Shown here piece after piece: positions 27,548-38,100 of a stretch of 64,000 nucleotides of DNA. The DNA comes from Heterobilharzia americana. Taxonomy: Eukaryota > Platyhelminthes > Trematoda > Strigeidida > Schistosomatidae. How positions within the stretch are numbered: the stretch's first letter is position 1; each line of letters opens with the position of its first letter. The notes beneath the pieces were generated by a model. That model did not search any database. It was not told the origin of the DNA and saw nothing but the letters and a program-made list of their open reading frames with translations. A program made the translations under genes and the position numbers. Where the stretch lies: the NCBI GenBank assembly GCA_944470555.2, contig OX104130.1, positions 71,305,160 to 71,369,159 of the forward strand, written 5' to 3'.

Positions 27548-27642
27548 GTAGTCTGCCAGGTTCTATCAATATTACAGGATCGTCAGCAGATTGGACAGGG
27601 TCGTAGGCGGATGCCTCAAGGGACACTGGCCGAACAGAAATC

Positions 27643-28936
27643 ATGTGTGGTATGCGGCATTCATTGAGCACATTCTTACCCTTGAAAAAGCCAGCGATCG
27701 CACTGAAACATCAGACAGACATATGGAAACGTATCTGCAAATATCAGAAGCCTTGCATACCGGTATGCCAAAGGAATACACATGGGACGCGCAAAGCCGT
27801 TCCAGAAATAACATCGAGGCTGTCGTCGCGGAGGCTGAATGCTACAAATGTGGCTGCGCGGAGTGACCAGTCACCCTGCTTAGTATTATAACACGCTTCA
27901 CAACCCAAAAAGCCGTGCGATATCTCAAAAGGGTGGCAAACACGTACACAGAATATGAAACGTGCAGTCATGTTTTCTTCGTATGCAACGATCACAAGGT
28001 TGAATCTGATCTTCAGCCATGTGAGTGTACTTGTGGAGCACTCACGACACGTCGTTATCCATGCAGAAACTTGCTTCTGATACATCTAAAAGGCCCGCTT
28101 CCACAAAGGTGTCCTCCTTTATTTATAGCCCATCTACATTTTGTAGGTAATCGTGCTACCAGAGATTACCAACGTCTGACCTGGTTGGAGGTTTCTGACG
28201 CGTCACCTAGCATGTCAGGAGTCTGGCTTTCGAAACTATTCTATCAACCCATTCGCGAAACGCGCACTATAGGGTCGAATTGACTTCACTTACTCGAAAC
28301 GTATCGTGATGAACCTGTAACTGTATATTTACATGTATTCCATCTGTGCTCCCATTTCATTGCCCAAAGTAAAAGGGTTAGTGCTTGTTGCTTCATCAAG
28401 TAGGAAGCCGCAAACGATGTTCATCGTGTGTTCGGCAAGCATTAGTGCTTGCACGCGGACAGCTGAAATACGAAAGTGTCTCCGGATGGCACTCTTACTT
28501 CTCAAAATGTATACCGGAGTGCACGTAATATACTTCATGGTGCTGAAAAATGGTGTGAGGATGAGGGGGTTGGACTAGCATTTCCTATTAAAGTGAAACC
28601 AGCAAAAGTGGATAGAAAGATTTGTCGTAGCATGATCAACGCAAATACACCCTTTGGTTGTACAAAGTCAATTTACTGTTATACTCATAGACTCCTAAAA
28701 ATGTCATTAATGTATCCCTTAGCTGGGAGGCAGGAGGATGGGATTTGCGTTATAACCCACGGCATTTAGTTTTTCACAGGGACGACCGGTATTTCAGGAA
28801 CCAGTATGGAGCATCCAAAGATGCCGATTTAAGAAGCGAAATGTGGCAGCAAACAAAGCCCACTAACTACTTATGTGGTGCTGATTTTCATTGCGTAGTA
28901 CCAATAACTGAGTGTCGTAACATCACCACCAACTGA
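27643..28936 (+). other. Unassigned plus-strand ORF chain (possible decayed gene or transposon)
   Basis: ORFs at 27643-27866, 27915-28283, 28333-28578, 28476-28769 and 28745-28936 run one after another in changing + frames. The second (122 aa) is Cys-rich, with CNDHK and CECTCGAL-RRYPC spacings that hint at metal binding. The fourth contains KWCEDEGVGLAFPIKVKPAK. The arms differ by one base here (28566 G versus the mirrored T), giving Gly versus Trp. The minus strand also has a 113-aa ORF (27744-28085). I cannot name a family. No clear splice pattern was found. Confidence 0.3.
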
Positions 28937-29072
28937 GGTACATGACCTCCGGGGCTTGCATATTTCTAGACCTTCCTATTCAAGTCTCCAGGCAAACGCT
29001 GGGCACCTTAAACGAACGCACCATGCTACTTGATGAGTTAACCTAAGACACGTGAGTACAGTGCTGTACCAC

Positions 29073-29378
29073 CTATATGGATCCACAATAAGAAGGTATC
29101 CTGACGGGGTGCCAGTCTACGTCGATATTTCCCTGGCATATAATTAGTTTTGCCAAAAGTAGAAGCTGCTTTGTTTCATCTAACCCAAGCGCTATATAAC
29201 AACTTTTATCTCTCAGGGGCACCACACCTTCACTGCAAACTAAGAGCCGACACATGCATCCACCTTTGTTTATGATGCAGAACCCAAGTATAACTTTCGT
29301 AAGCATAACGTCTCCAATGAGAAGGCTCATGAATTTCGTCCACTTTTCCCATTCCAAATGACATACCGCAGAGATCAA
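29073..29378 (-). other. Unassigned 101-aa ORF
   Basis: The ORF begins MISAVCHLEWEKWTKF and contains a hydrophobic stretch. It has an identical mirror at 21690-21995. No domain recognised; it may be chance. Confidence 0.15.
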
Positions 29379-29989
29379 ATTCGCCTGTCTTTCAGTGAGT
29401 CGGGCAACTATTTTTTGCCAGGTATAAGATCATATGGAAATCTTGAGAGGGATGAATGGTGGTACAGGTATACATGATTAGCGTTGAAGTATGCAGTACT
29501 GTCAAAAAGTTCTGTCCTGTTAGATGAAGTACAAGGGAAATTTGTTACGTAGAATCCTTGAGAATATGTTGCCTTTGAAGTCACTGGTAAGTTGATCCAT
29601 TAGATTTAATTATCCTTCCAAATTCTCACTGTCACTTCGACTGCCCAGAAATACGAATAATTCGAGGACAGAGAAATGCGCACGCAGAAACGGAGACAAA
29701 TAGGTGAATAGGGCAGGTAAAGATGAATCTGTACGCTTCTTTCTCACGTGGTTCTTGATTACATCAAGTTTCAAGTTTCCTGTTGTGTCTGACTGCTTGT
29801 TACTGTATATTTTTAGCGATATTTTGATCTATCCCGTATATTCGGTTTACAGCTCCGCTGTTCTCCTCACGTAGTGTGCTTCCACCGTTTCGGTGTTCTA
29901 CCTTTAGCCGTTCGCTGTTTTGCTACTTCCTTAAGGCATGCTAAGTCGCTGGACAGTTCCATATTCCATCCTTTCTGAGGGTATAATGG

Positions 29990-30560
29990 TTTGGTGGCAT
30001 TGATCAGGGATTATCCTGGCTGTTGTGCTACCTAGATGGGAGAGAGTACGATCAAGATGGTGTGTTCAATTTACACGTCATCGCTGTCCGGTGTCTCACA
30101 GGAAGCAGTTCTAGATCGGTTGATCTTCCAGCTCTTCACTAATGACTTTTTAGAAAGCCCCGGCCATGTGATCCCAGTTTAAGCCGGAGGTCAAGGTATC
30201 CAGTGCTGCAACATCCGAAACTAGGGATTGGATGTATTGCACGGCGATCGCAGAGTTGTCAGAAAGTTGGTGAAAAATAGAAGAGAGCTTTCCTCCCCAC
30301 TCCCGACTTGTAGAATGTGTTTCACTCCTAGTGGTACACACCTTTCCCGCACTATCTGGGCTTGATGTCGACCGAAAAACTTTGCGCTTTCTCAAATTAT
30401 TCAGGAGATGTCTACGTTTTCTATGTAGTGTAAAGTTTCGTGTGCAGACAACTAGGTGCCCATACTTCGAAGCTACACAAGACCTGCATGCAACCTAACC
30501 TAGAGGTTTGCGACTCCTCTGCCCCAGCTCACCCTAAAAGTCTGCCTAGCGATAGTCGTT
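29990..30560 (+). mobile_element. Degenerate CR1/Jockey-type reverse-transcriptase remnant
   Basis: Right-arm copy of 20508-21078. The SGV-Q-AVL-L-F motif lies near 30080-30150 and the thumb-like KTC..PNLEVC motif near 30480-30520. The ORF at 30932-31177 may be the element's tail. It lies about 1.5 kb upstream of PRIM1 exon 1. Confidence 0.6.
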
Positions 30561-30655
30561 CCATATACCCAGTCTGCGAGATTACTCCTACTAGTAATGG
30601 TGATCATCAGCTTATTCCAGAAAATCTTTGGTACAGCTTGGAAGTTCCAACGTGA

Positions 30656-32023
30656 GGGATATAAGCCACTGTTTGTTGCCGTTGGATAGGTGGCGGCTTC
30701 ATAACGGCTGACACGTTTCTAAGCCGTCCAAATCATCTGGAAAAACAAATATTACTGGTGAATCACCATGGCAGTCCTCATGGAAACGCAAACGGAGTTA
30801 ACCGTCGAACAGTTTAGACGTGTGCGTTTTCATAAATTTCCCCCCGAGTCTGCCGTCTCTAGAAGGCGTTGTCTGTTGAGGTAGAGATCTCTCCATCAGT
30901 TGTCGTCCCAAAGTAAAGTTTGAACGGTTAGATGACTTTTGCTCATCTCTGTGAAATACGAACTAGGCTGAAGAAAACAAATGATGTCACACCAATTCAA
31001 CATTTTGCCATTTTCACGCCGACTGTCCCCCACCGTGCTACTGTTATAGAATTTATTCTGTCCCGAACCTCCCTATTGAATGTCTTGCCGCTCCAGCTAA
31101 CACCTCATTCTATTTTCATTTCCATCGTCCCTGCCGTGGTTTTCCCTGTTTTATTTCAACCATCGTGCCGTCTATGATTTAACCTTGTTCATTCAGGTTC
31201 TTCATATCACCGTTTTCTTCCCGACTTGCCCGAATTTACCCAGATCTTCCATATGATTTAACCTCCATTCCTTCTTTTTGCTCCTCCCCTCTCCATTGCC
31301 TTCATTTCTCATCCCTACTTTACGGCTAGTGCGAACAACTGTGTGGCTAGATAACATCTATACCACATTGTCAGTGGAAGTCGTATTTGATCGACAATCT
31401 GTCATGTGTGGGGTTCGCCGGTGGTGCAGAAAGCGAGGAGATGGATAAGAAGCATCCAAACCCGCCAAAGACATGGAACGTTCAAAAGAACCAGCAGTGG
31501 GAACTAATACACCAAGTGGTCAACGAAAGTTCGCGATTTAGTTATCAAGCACTGGATCTGGTTGTGTTTCATAAACGTAGGATAACCCCATTCTTTCTTA
31601 AATTCTGGGAATATTGGTTTGCCAGGCACAAAGCCAGTGAAAAATGAGTCACTAGACCATCTTGGAGGTGAACCAAGTGATATGTTGGCTGGCACGCTTC
31701 CTCACTTCTTGGTTTTCCGTGAAAGTCCTCTGGTTCTTGCGACAAGTGTCCCAACATTTCTTTCGTCTTCATAAACCTTCCAACCTCCACTGTCTTCGTT
31801 ATCCGCTTCTTACTCCGTAAGTACTTCCGTATGACATTTAGGTAAATGAAACCTAATTTCAGTCCACTTAGTATCCGATTGCCTCGAATACACGTAATGA
31901 CACTGAAACAACGCGCAGTAAAACATCTTAACGACAATGTCCAAAATTTCGATTGTTTTGCTGGGTCACTCACATTGGTTGGCCTTGGAATGTCGAATAA
32001 ATGGTAGAGGGGATTTGATTGAG
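30656..32023. other. Upstream region of PRIM1
   Basis: This holds the presumed 5' flank and UTR of PRIM1. ORFs on both strands (31387-31647 +, 31504-31695 - and 31569-32081 -) overlap one another and PRIM1 exon 1. None has a recognised domain. I see no convincing TATA box. Because the whole interval is duplicated, any promoter here also exists at 19045-20412 on the other strand. Confidence 0.35.
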
Positions 32024-32128
32024 ATGGAGATCGCTTTTTCCGAGGAGCTTTTAAGGATATACTACAGAAGACTTTTCCCATGTGATTTGTTCTCTCAGTG
32101 GCTTACGTATGGGTCACGGAGTAACGGA
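32024..32128 (+). CDS. PRIM1: PRIM1 exon 1 (residues 1-35)
   Basis: It encodes the primase N-terminus with [20 protein letters not shown]. It ends at a strong GTATGT donor after a Gly codon. An in-frame upstream ATG at 31937 exists but would add 29 residues with no primase similarity. Confidence 0.88.
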
Positions 32129-35100
32129 GTATGTGATTTTCTCTGACACCTGCAGCTTTCTAGAAGAGAGTTCAGTTTTACATTAAACGGCGATATCTAT
32201 TTGCGATATCAGAGTTTCGATTCTGCATCAGATCTCAAGAAAGAATTAGTGAAACTTTGCCCTATTAAGATAGATATAGGAGCAGTATATTCAAATGCAC
32301 CGAAGCTCCACCGTTCCGTCTTGTCATCCTCCTTCAAGGTGTGAAGATTTTCTGGTGCTAATGCATTTTAATCTTGAATATTTATGCGGTTAATCTGTCT
32401 ATGGATCAATGAAGCTCTTGTTTGATTTATACACTGAGTTGATATGCAGTTGGAACATTTATGCCCCTGAAGTCTTTCTTTAAGCTTGTCTTGGTGTCCA
32501 CATATATATCCATAGGACTGATGTAGGAAAAAAAGGGTTATGTGGCAGAACCTGCTTTCAAATTACGTTGTGTATTTGATGCCACAATAATTCGGTATCA
32601 CTGGGTGACACCACCCACCACGTGATATTCATATAGGCAGTTTTATAGAGCTAACCTTACCGCTGAAATCTTGCTACCACTCAAGTAGTTTACCTAGGTA
32701 GCAGCCAAACAAAACTTATTTAGTTATCCTTCATCAGGGTTTGTTGTGTTTTTCTGCATAGTGGGTTGACTAACTAACTGCATATATTTTGTGTGGTCTT
32801 TTTACCCCTGGCACACAGAAACTAATAGAATACTACATAGACCCAGAAGTTACTACGTTACGATCCAAATTGCCATACCTCATATCAGCGCATCAGGTAA
32901 CTAAGCAGTAAAGTGGAAGGTGAAGAAGGAAAGGAAAACTGATCGAAGAAATAAGAAATAGTGAAAGAGAGGAAGGAGTAATGAGACAATGATGAGCTTA
33001 AGATAGGGATAATGTATGTATACATCTACGCCACTGACATGGTTCTGACACTGGGCATTCTGTCTCACAACATGGAGAAGCGGTGAATTTCTACTGGTAC
33101 GTTTTAGATGTCATGAGAGACTTATCTTGTCTGTTGCTTCCTCGGAGAGTATTTAGTGTCTGTACTGGCGTTAAGTATCGCAAGTCATATTTAACATAAA
33201 AGTACACATGCAAGTACGGTGATGGCTGGAGCTGAACAACTGGTATCTCAGTAGCATCGTTCCTATTTGTAATACCTTTCCTCATTAGCTTCGTTCAACC
33301 GGTGTTTTGCTCACCTTAGCAGCTCCTGTGTTAAGAGCTACTTCTGAATTTTTAGAATATTTGGTGGCTGCTAGTTCATAGCTTAGCTAGAAATAAAAAC
33401 TGTTATGTTGAGTGATATGCATCGCAGGCATCTGGGTAGGGCTGGACTGATCAAGAGATTCAGTGGTTAAAGTTGTCATTTTCGACCAAACGACAAAGTC
33501 AATCGAATTAATCTTAAGCTACCAGTAGACGAAAAGTAACTTTTAATTAATTTTTTTTATCCCTTGGGTTCCTAGTGGAACATAGGGCTTCAGTAGCAAT
33601 CTTGTCAACCTCCCTCCACGGCTGCCCAGAAGCCTTCATTTCTTCCTCACACGATCCCCTCCATGTCACCCTCGGACACCAACTCGTCGTTTCCCTTTGA
33701 GTTCCACCCGAGAGCCTGGCCTGGCACGTAATGTCTAATCCATCTCCACTTTCTTCTGCATATTTGTTGGGCGAGAGGTTCTTAGTTAGTTCGTTGACAG
33801 AGTGACTTCCTTGTTGCTTGTTCTTTCTGGTCATCTGATCTCCAGTATCAGTATCAAGCGTAGGCGGCAGCTGTTGATGTATGTATGCGGTTTGTTGGAA
33901 ATGCTTTTCGTAACCCGCAAAGTCCCTTAACTATATAGAAGCACTGAGTTGACTGAATTAGTGTTAGAAATCCGGATCTTGTTCACTCTTTATGCCGACT
34001 GCAATGCAGTTGATCTCCACACTGATTTAAGATTAGTGAAGGAAGGCCTGTCTTGCTTGCTGTTCTGATCCTGGCTTTGATATCCTCATCTGTGCCTGTG
34101 CCGCCTGTAGTTGAAACGATGCTGCCTAGGTAGTAGGTAGGTGGAAGAGACTACTTCCTTTAGATTTCTCCCGTCGATGGTGATTGGTGCCTCTTGTTGT
34201 TGTTGGTTGAGTGTCTTCATCACCTCTGTCTTTTCTACGTTCACCTGAAGAAAGTCCCATCTTCGCTGCCCTGCCTCTTCTGCCAACTTGTTAGTTTTCA
34301 CCCGTAGATCTTCGAGTTTGTGTGACAGGCATAAATCATCACAGGCGAGATCCAAATCTTCTAGGGTTTCTTCATCAGTCCATTGTATGCCCCTCTTCTC
34401 ACTCTTCACAGTTTGTTGCATGATCCAGTCGACCACAATCAGGAAGATCATCAGTGATAGTAGGTGGCAACCTTGTTTTACTCCTGTCCTCACTTCAAAC
34501 GCATCACTGAGCTTTCCATTGTCAATCACTCGGCATGCAGCATCATATGGCATATAGCTGTTGAATGAGGTTAATAAAGGTTTGTGACACTAAAACTGTA
34601 GTGTCAAAGCAGTTGCCAAATTACTTCTCGGTCGACGTCTCGATCGAAGGTCTTTGCAAGCTCGACGAAGTTGAGGTAAAGCTCCAGTTGACTGGCATTC
34701 CATGCTCTGTTATATGATGATACATAGCGTAGCGTTGCGATTCGATCCGCACATGATTTGTTTTTCCTGAAGCCAGCCAGCCAGCCAGCCTGCTCCGGTT
34801 GTAATTTTGAATCCAGAGCATTTTTAGTCTCTCCAGGGTGATGCGGCTTAATATTTTGCTTTGAGTGGACAGGAGCATGATTCCCTGCCAGTTCTTGCAA
34901 AGAATTAGGTTGCCCTTCTTTGGGAGTTTGACAAGATAGCCCTTCTTCTCTTCAACGGATAGGTACCTTTCCTTCTTTGCAAACCTTCTGCACTAGTGGT
35001 GTGGTGTGAGCATGTCTGCTGTTGTCTGTGCGTCAGTTTTCAGTGCTTCTGAAAGAATCCCATTTAGTCCTGCTGCTTTGCCGGCTTTCAGTGACTTTAT

Positions 35101-38100
35101 GGCGTTCAGGACTTCACTCCTACTTTCGTCAGAGGCTTTGTGTTCACCGATAATTTTGCGACTGCTCGTGGTATTTCTGGACGAGTTGAAGGTGATAGTG
35201 GTCGATTCAAAAGTGTTTTGAAGTGGTCAGCCCATCGTTTCTTTGGTTTCTCCTCTTTCGAGTTGACTGAGGTTCCTTCACTATCTTTCATTGGTTTCAT
35301 CTGCGTTGATCTCTTCCCTCCCAGATAGTGACCTGGTTATTTGATATAGTGTTGTTAGGTCTCTCTTACCGGCCTACAGCCTGTTCTGCTTTACTTGCCA
35401 ATGTGTCGTAGAAGTGTCTTCTGTCTTTGGGCGCACTCTTCTTCACTTCTTTGTTCAGTATAGTGTTTTATAGGTTGTGTTCAGTCCCTCTTTTCGTCGT
35501 TCATCCCTGCACTGCACTGCACTGCACTGCTTCACCATCTTCTCCCTGCTCTATCAGCTTCCATGTTTCCGTTGAGATCCATACCTTGTCTTGATTCTTC
35601 TTCCTTCGTAACACGGTTATGCAGGTTTCCTTTCACATCTCTTTGAAAGAGTTCTAGTGTTCTTCCACACAGGTTTCTTCAGGGATGTTGCTTGATGTCT
35701 CCAATTTTTCTCTGATGACTGATGATGTGGAGATATCCTTTGTAGTTTCGTTCTTCAGTTTCTGTTCTGGGTGTTGAACTTGAACTGTGGTCTATGATCA
35801 GTAACTTCCTTGAAGGCTTGCAACTTGATTTTGAAGGTAGGTTCTTTACACTAGATAGTGCGTAGTTTGAACCTACACCTACTCCTCTTCTTGATCTTGT
35901 GTCCAGTAGGCTGCGTCTCCACTTTCTTCACGTTGAGATGAAGTTAATCTGATTTTCAGCGTGTCTATCTGATGAAATCAAATCCATGTCACTTTGTGAA
36001 TAATACTTGTGTTTGTACACAGTGCCTCCAGTCACCAAATCATTAAGTACGCAGAAGTTTGCAAAGAATTCTCTATTCTTATTCGTTTCAGCAAGTGCTT
36101 CTGGACTCATGATTGGTTCTCTTGTGTTGTCTGCTCCAAGTTCGGCCTTCATGTCATCCATTAGAACTTTGATATCTTCATCTGGGGTGGGGTCTCGTCC
36201 ACGGCCGATTGCAGTTGTCTGTAGAATTCACCCTTCTTCTCTTGATCTGCGTTATTTGTAGGTGCATTGCGTAACAGTGTATGATCGTAACTTTACTTCC
36301 CTTTGAGTTTAATCTTGCTGTTATGATCCTGATCGTTGAGGAGATTGGTTATCACTGCGTGAAGGCCTTCGATGCTCTTGGGGATTTCATGATAACTACT
36401 CCCTCAGTGTGCTCGTGGTTGTCGCCTGGGTGATCGGAGTGGAGTGACTCTCCAGTTAAGAGTTTGGAGAGTTCACTTCCATCTGATTTTGCAGATTCCT
36501 ATCACATCTATGCCACACCTCATCTCTTTGGCAGTCTGGGCAGCCTTACTAGGTTCCATGCCCCCATATTTGCTTCCGCTTTTATCGAGAGAAGAGAAGA
36601 TATATCGGCTAATTGGCTTACCAAAGGCTTTCACCAACCGATTCCAGCGAGGAATAAGTTTATTTTTTGTATTTTCTTTGTGCTTTGAATATTTTTTAGC
36701 GATTGGACTGGTTTTACGAGGTAGGGTTGCTAGCCCTATGCCCAACTTTCCTTCTTCATCTAAGCTTACGACCGGCTAGTTACCAGTGAACTGGGCGAGG
36801 TTGTCGAAAAGCATAGGATCTATTAATCCGATCTTCTTTCGTCCATTACTTCCAAAGTAGTATCTTACCTTGCTTCACTTTCATGTGATGCCTCCTTTAA
36901 GGAATTATTTTATGAAGTATTTTGTTTGGAAGCTGTTCATCATAAAATATTGCCATAATCCACAATAACTCATGGGAAGTGAGTAGAAAAACGATTTTGT
37001 AGTAAGTCAATGTATCACAGCTAAGGTAATGAGTTAGGATTAGTATACTATTCGAATTTTTGGCGTTATTAACTGTTGAGTAGTTCTATGCCACCGTAGT
37101 TTCTTTGAGTTATGTCAACAAAGAAGTTGTGGCTCATTGATTTAAGGAGATGGTTGTCAACCGGTGTCACGGGTTTAATTCCCACTCCACCTACCGAGGT
37201 TTGGGTAGCTTGGTTGTAGTATCAACAGCCTTCACAGAATGTGTGTAGCTCATTGTCTACTGCGTGAATGTATACAAGGTTACTGACTGGATTTCGATTT
37301 GATTTCGATTCAGTCAACCATTTCTTAACAAATCGAAGATTTGTCCCAGATTACCTACTCTTTACATGACTGGGCAATATCCCGAGACTTCACAGGCTGT
37401 TTCCACGTCCTGGTGTGACCATTCTGAAGTCTCTTTCAACCTGAACTTACCGTGACTAACAGGAGGAGTCGAAATACGAAGCTGATCTGCATGTCTGTCA
37501 CATTTTTATAACATCTCAACCAGCAGCTAGCAATTTAGTAGACTGGCTTGCTTTTTTTAACTGGCTCTACATCTAACCTCTCTATTGTTTATGCTGTTGG
37601 TCTGTCTTACGTGGGTGATGCTACTGTGACACTTGTCACATTTGTCGTCTACTCTCAATGACTAGGCCTTAGAGGTGAATAGCAAGCGGCTGGACAGTAG
37701 TCTCGTCTTATCCTTCGCAATCAAATGTCGTGCGGATGCCAAAGATGCCGTTATTCGATGAATGTTGAACCAATTTTTTTAGTATGTTAAAAGTTTGTGT
37801 GTGTGTTAGTGGAACTATAACTTCCTAAAGTAACATAATAGTGAACTGATTTCATATCGACCTACTTCTAGACTTGGGTTGAAGGTTCAAAACAATTACT
37901 CAGATGCAACAATTAAGAGCTTTTTATCGTCTGGATTGTGTGTGCATCAAGGGTGGTAAAATTTTGCTTACCTTAGAACATGAAATTCTCTTAGGATCGC
38001 TATTTCCGTTCTCTAATTTTTCATAGATAAGCATCTTCATAAATTCTTTAGTTATCGTGTCATATGCACGCATTGGCTTTAAAGTCGTTTGTGCTTTGAA

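Larger units (their letters stand above)
23435..27633. other. Palindrome spacer (4,199 bp)
   Basis: This is unique DNA between the two arms. It contains CR1-like fragments on the minus strand and an RTE 5' fragment at its right end. ORFs at 23675-23968 and 24000-24215 (+) and 25045-25353 and 24878-25153 (-) have no family I recognise. The last 86 bp before the right arm (27548-27633) match nothing else I noticed in the window. Confidence 0.8.

Noticed and set aside
23435..27633. Spacer as a complete autonomous transposon explaining the palindrome as its terminal inverted repeats
   Set aside because: The arms are 11 kb, contain host exons and LINEs, and the spacer holds only broken CR1 and RTE pieces without a transposase.
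31569..32081. 170-aa minus-strand ORF overlapping PRIM1 exon 1
   Set aside because: It is antisense to a secure coding exon and has no recognisable domain. Its mirror at 18987-19499 adds no independent support.
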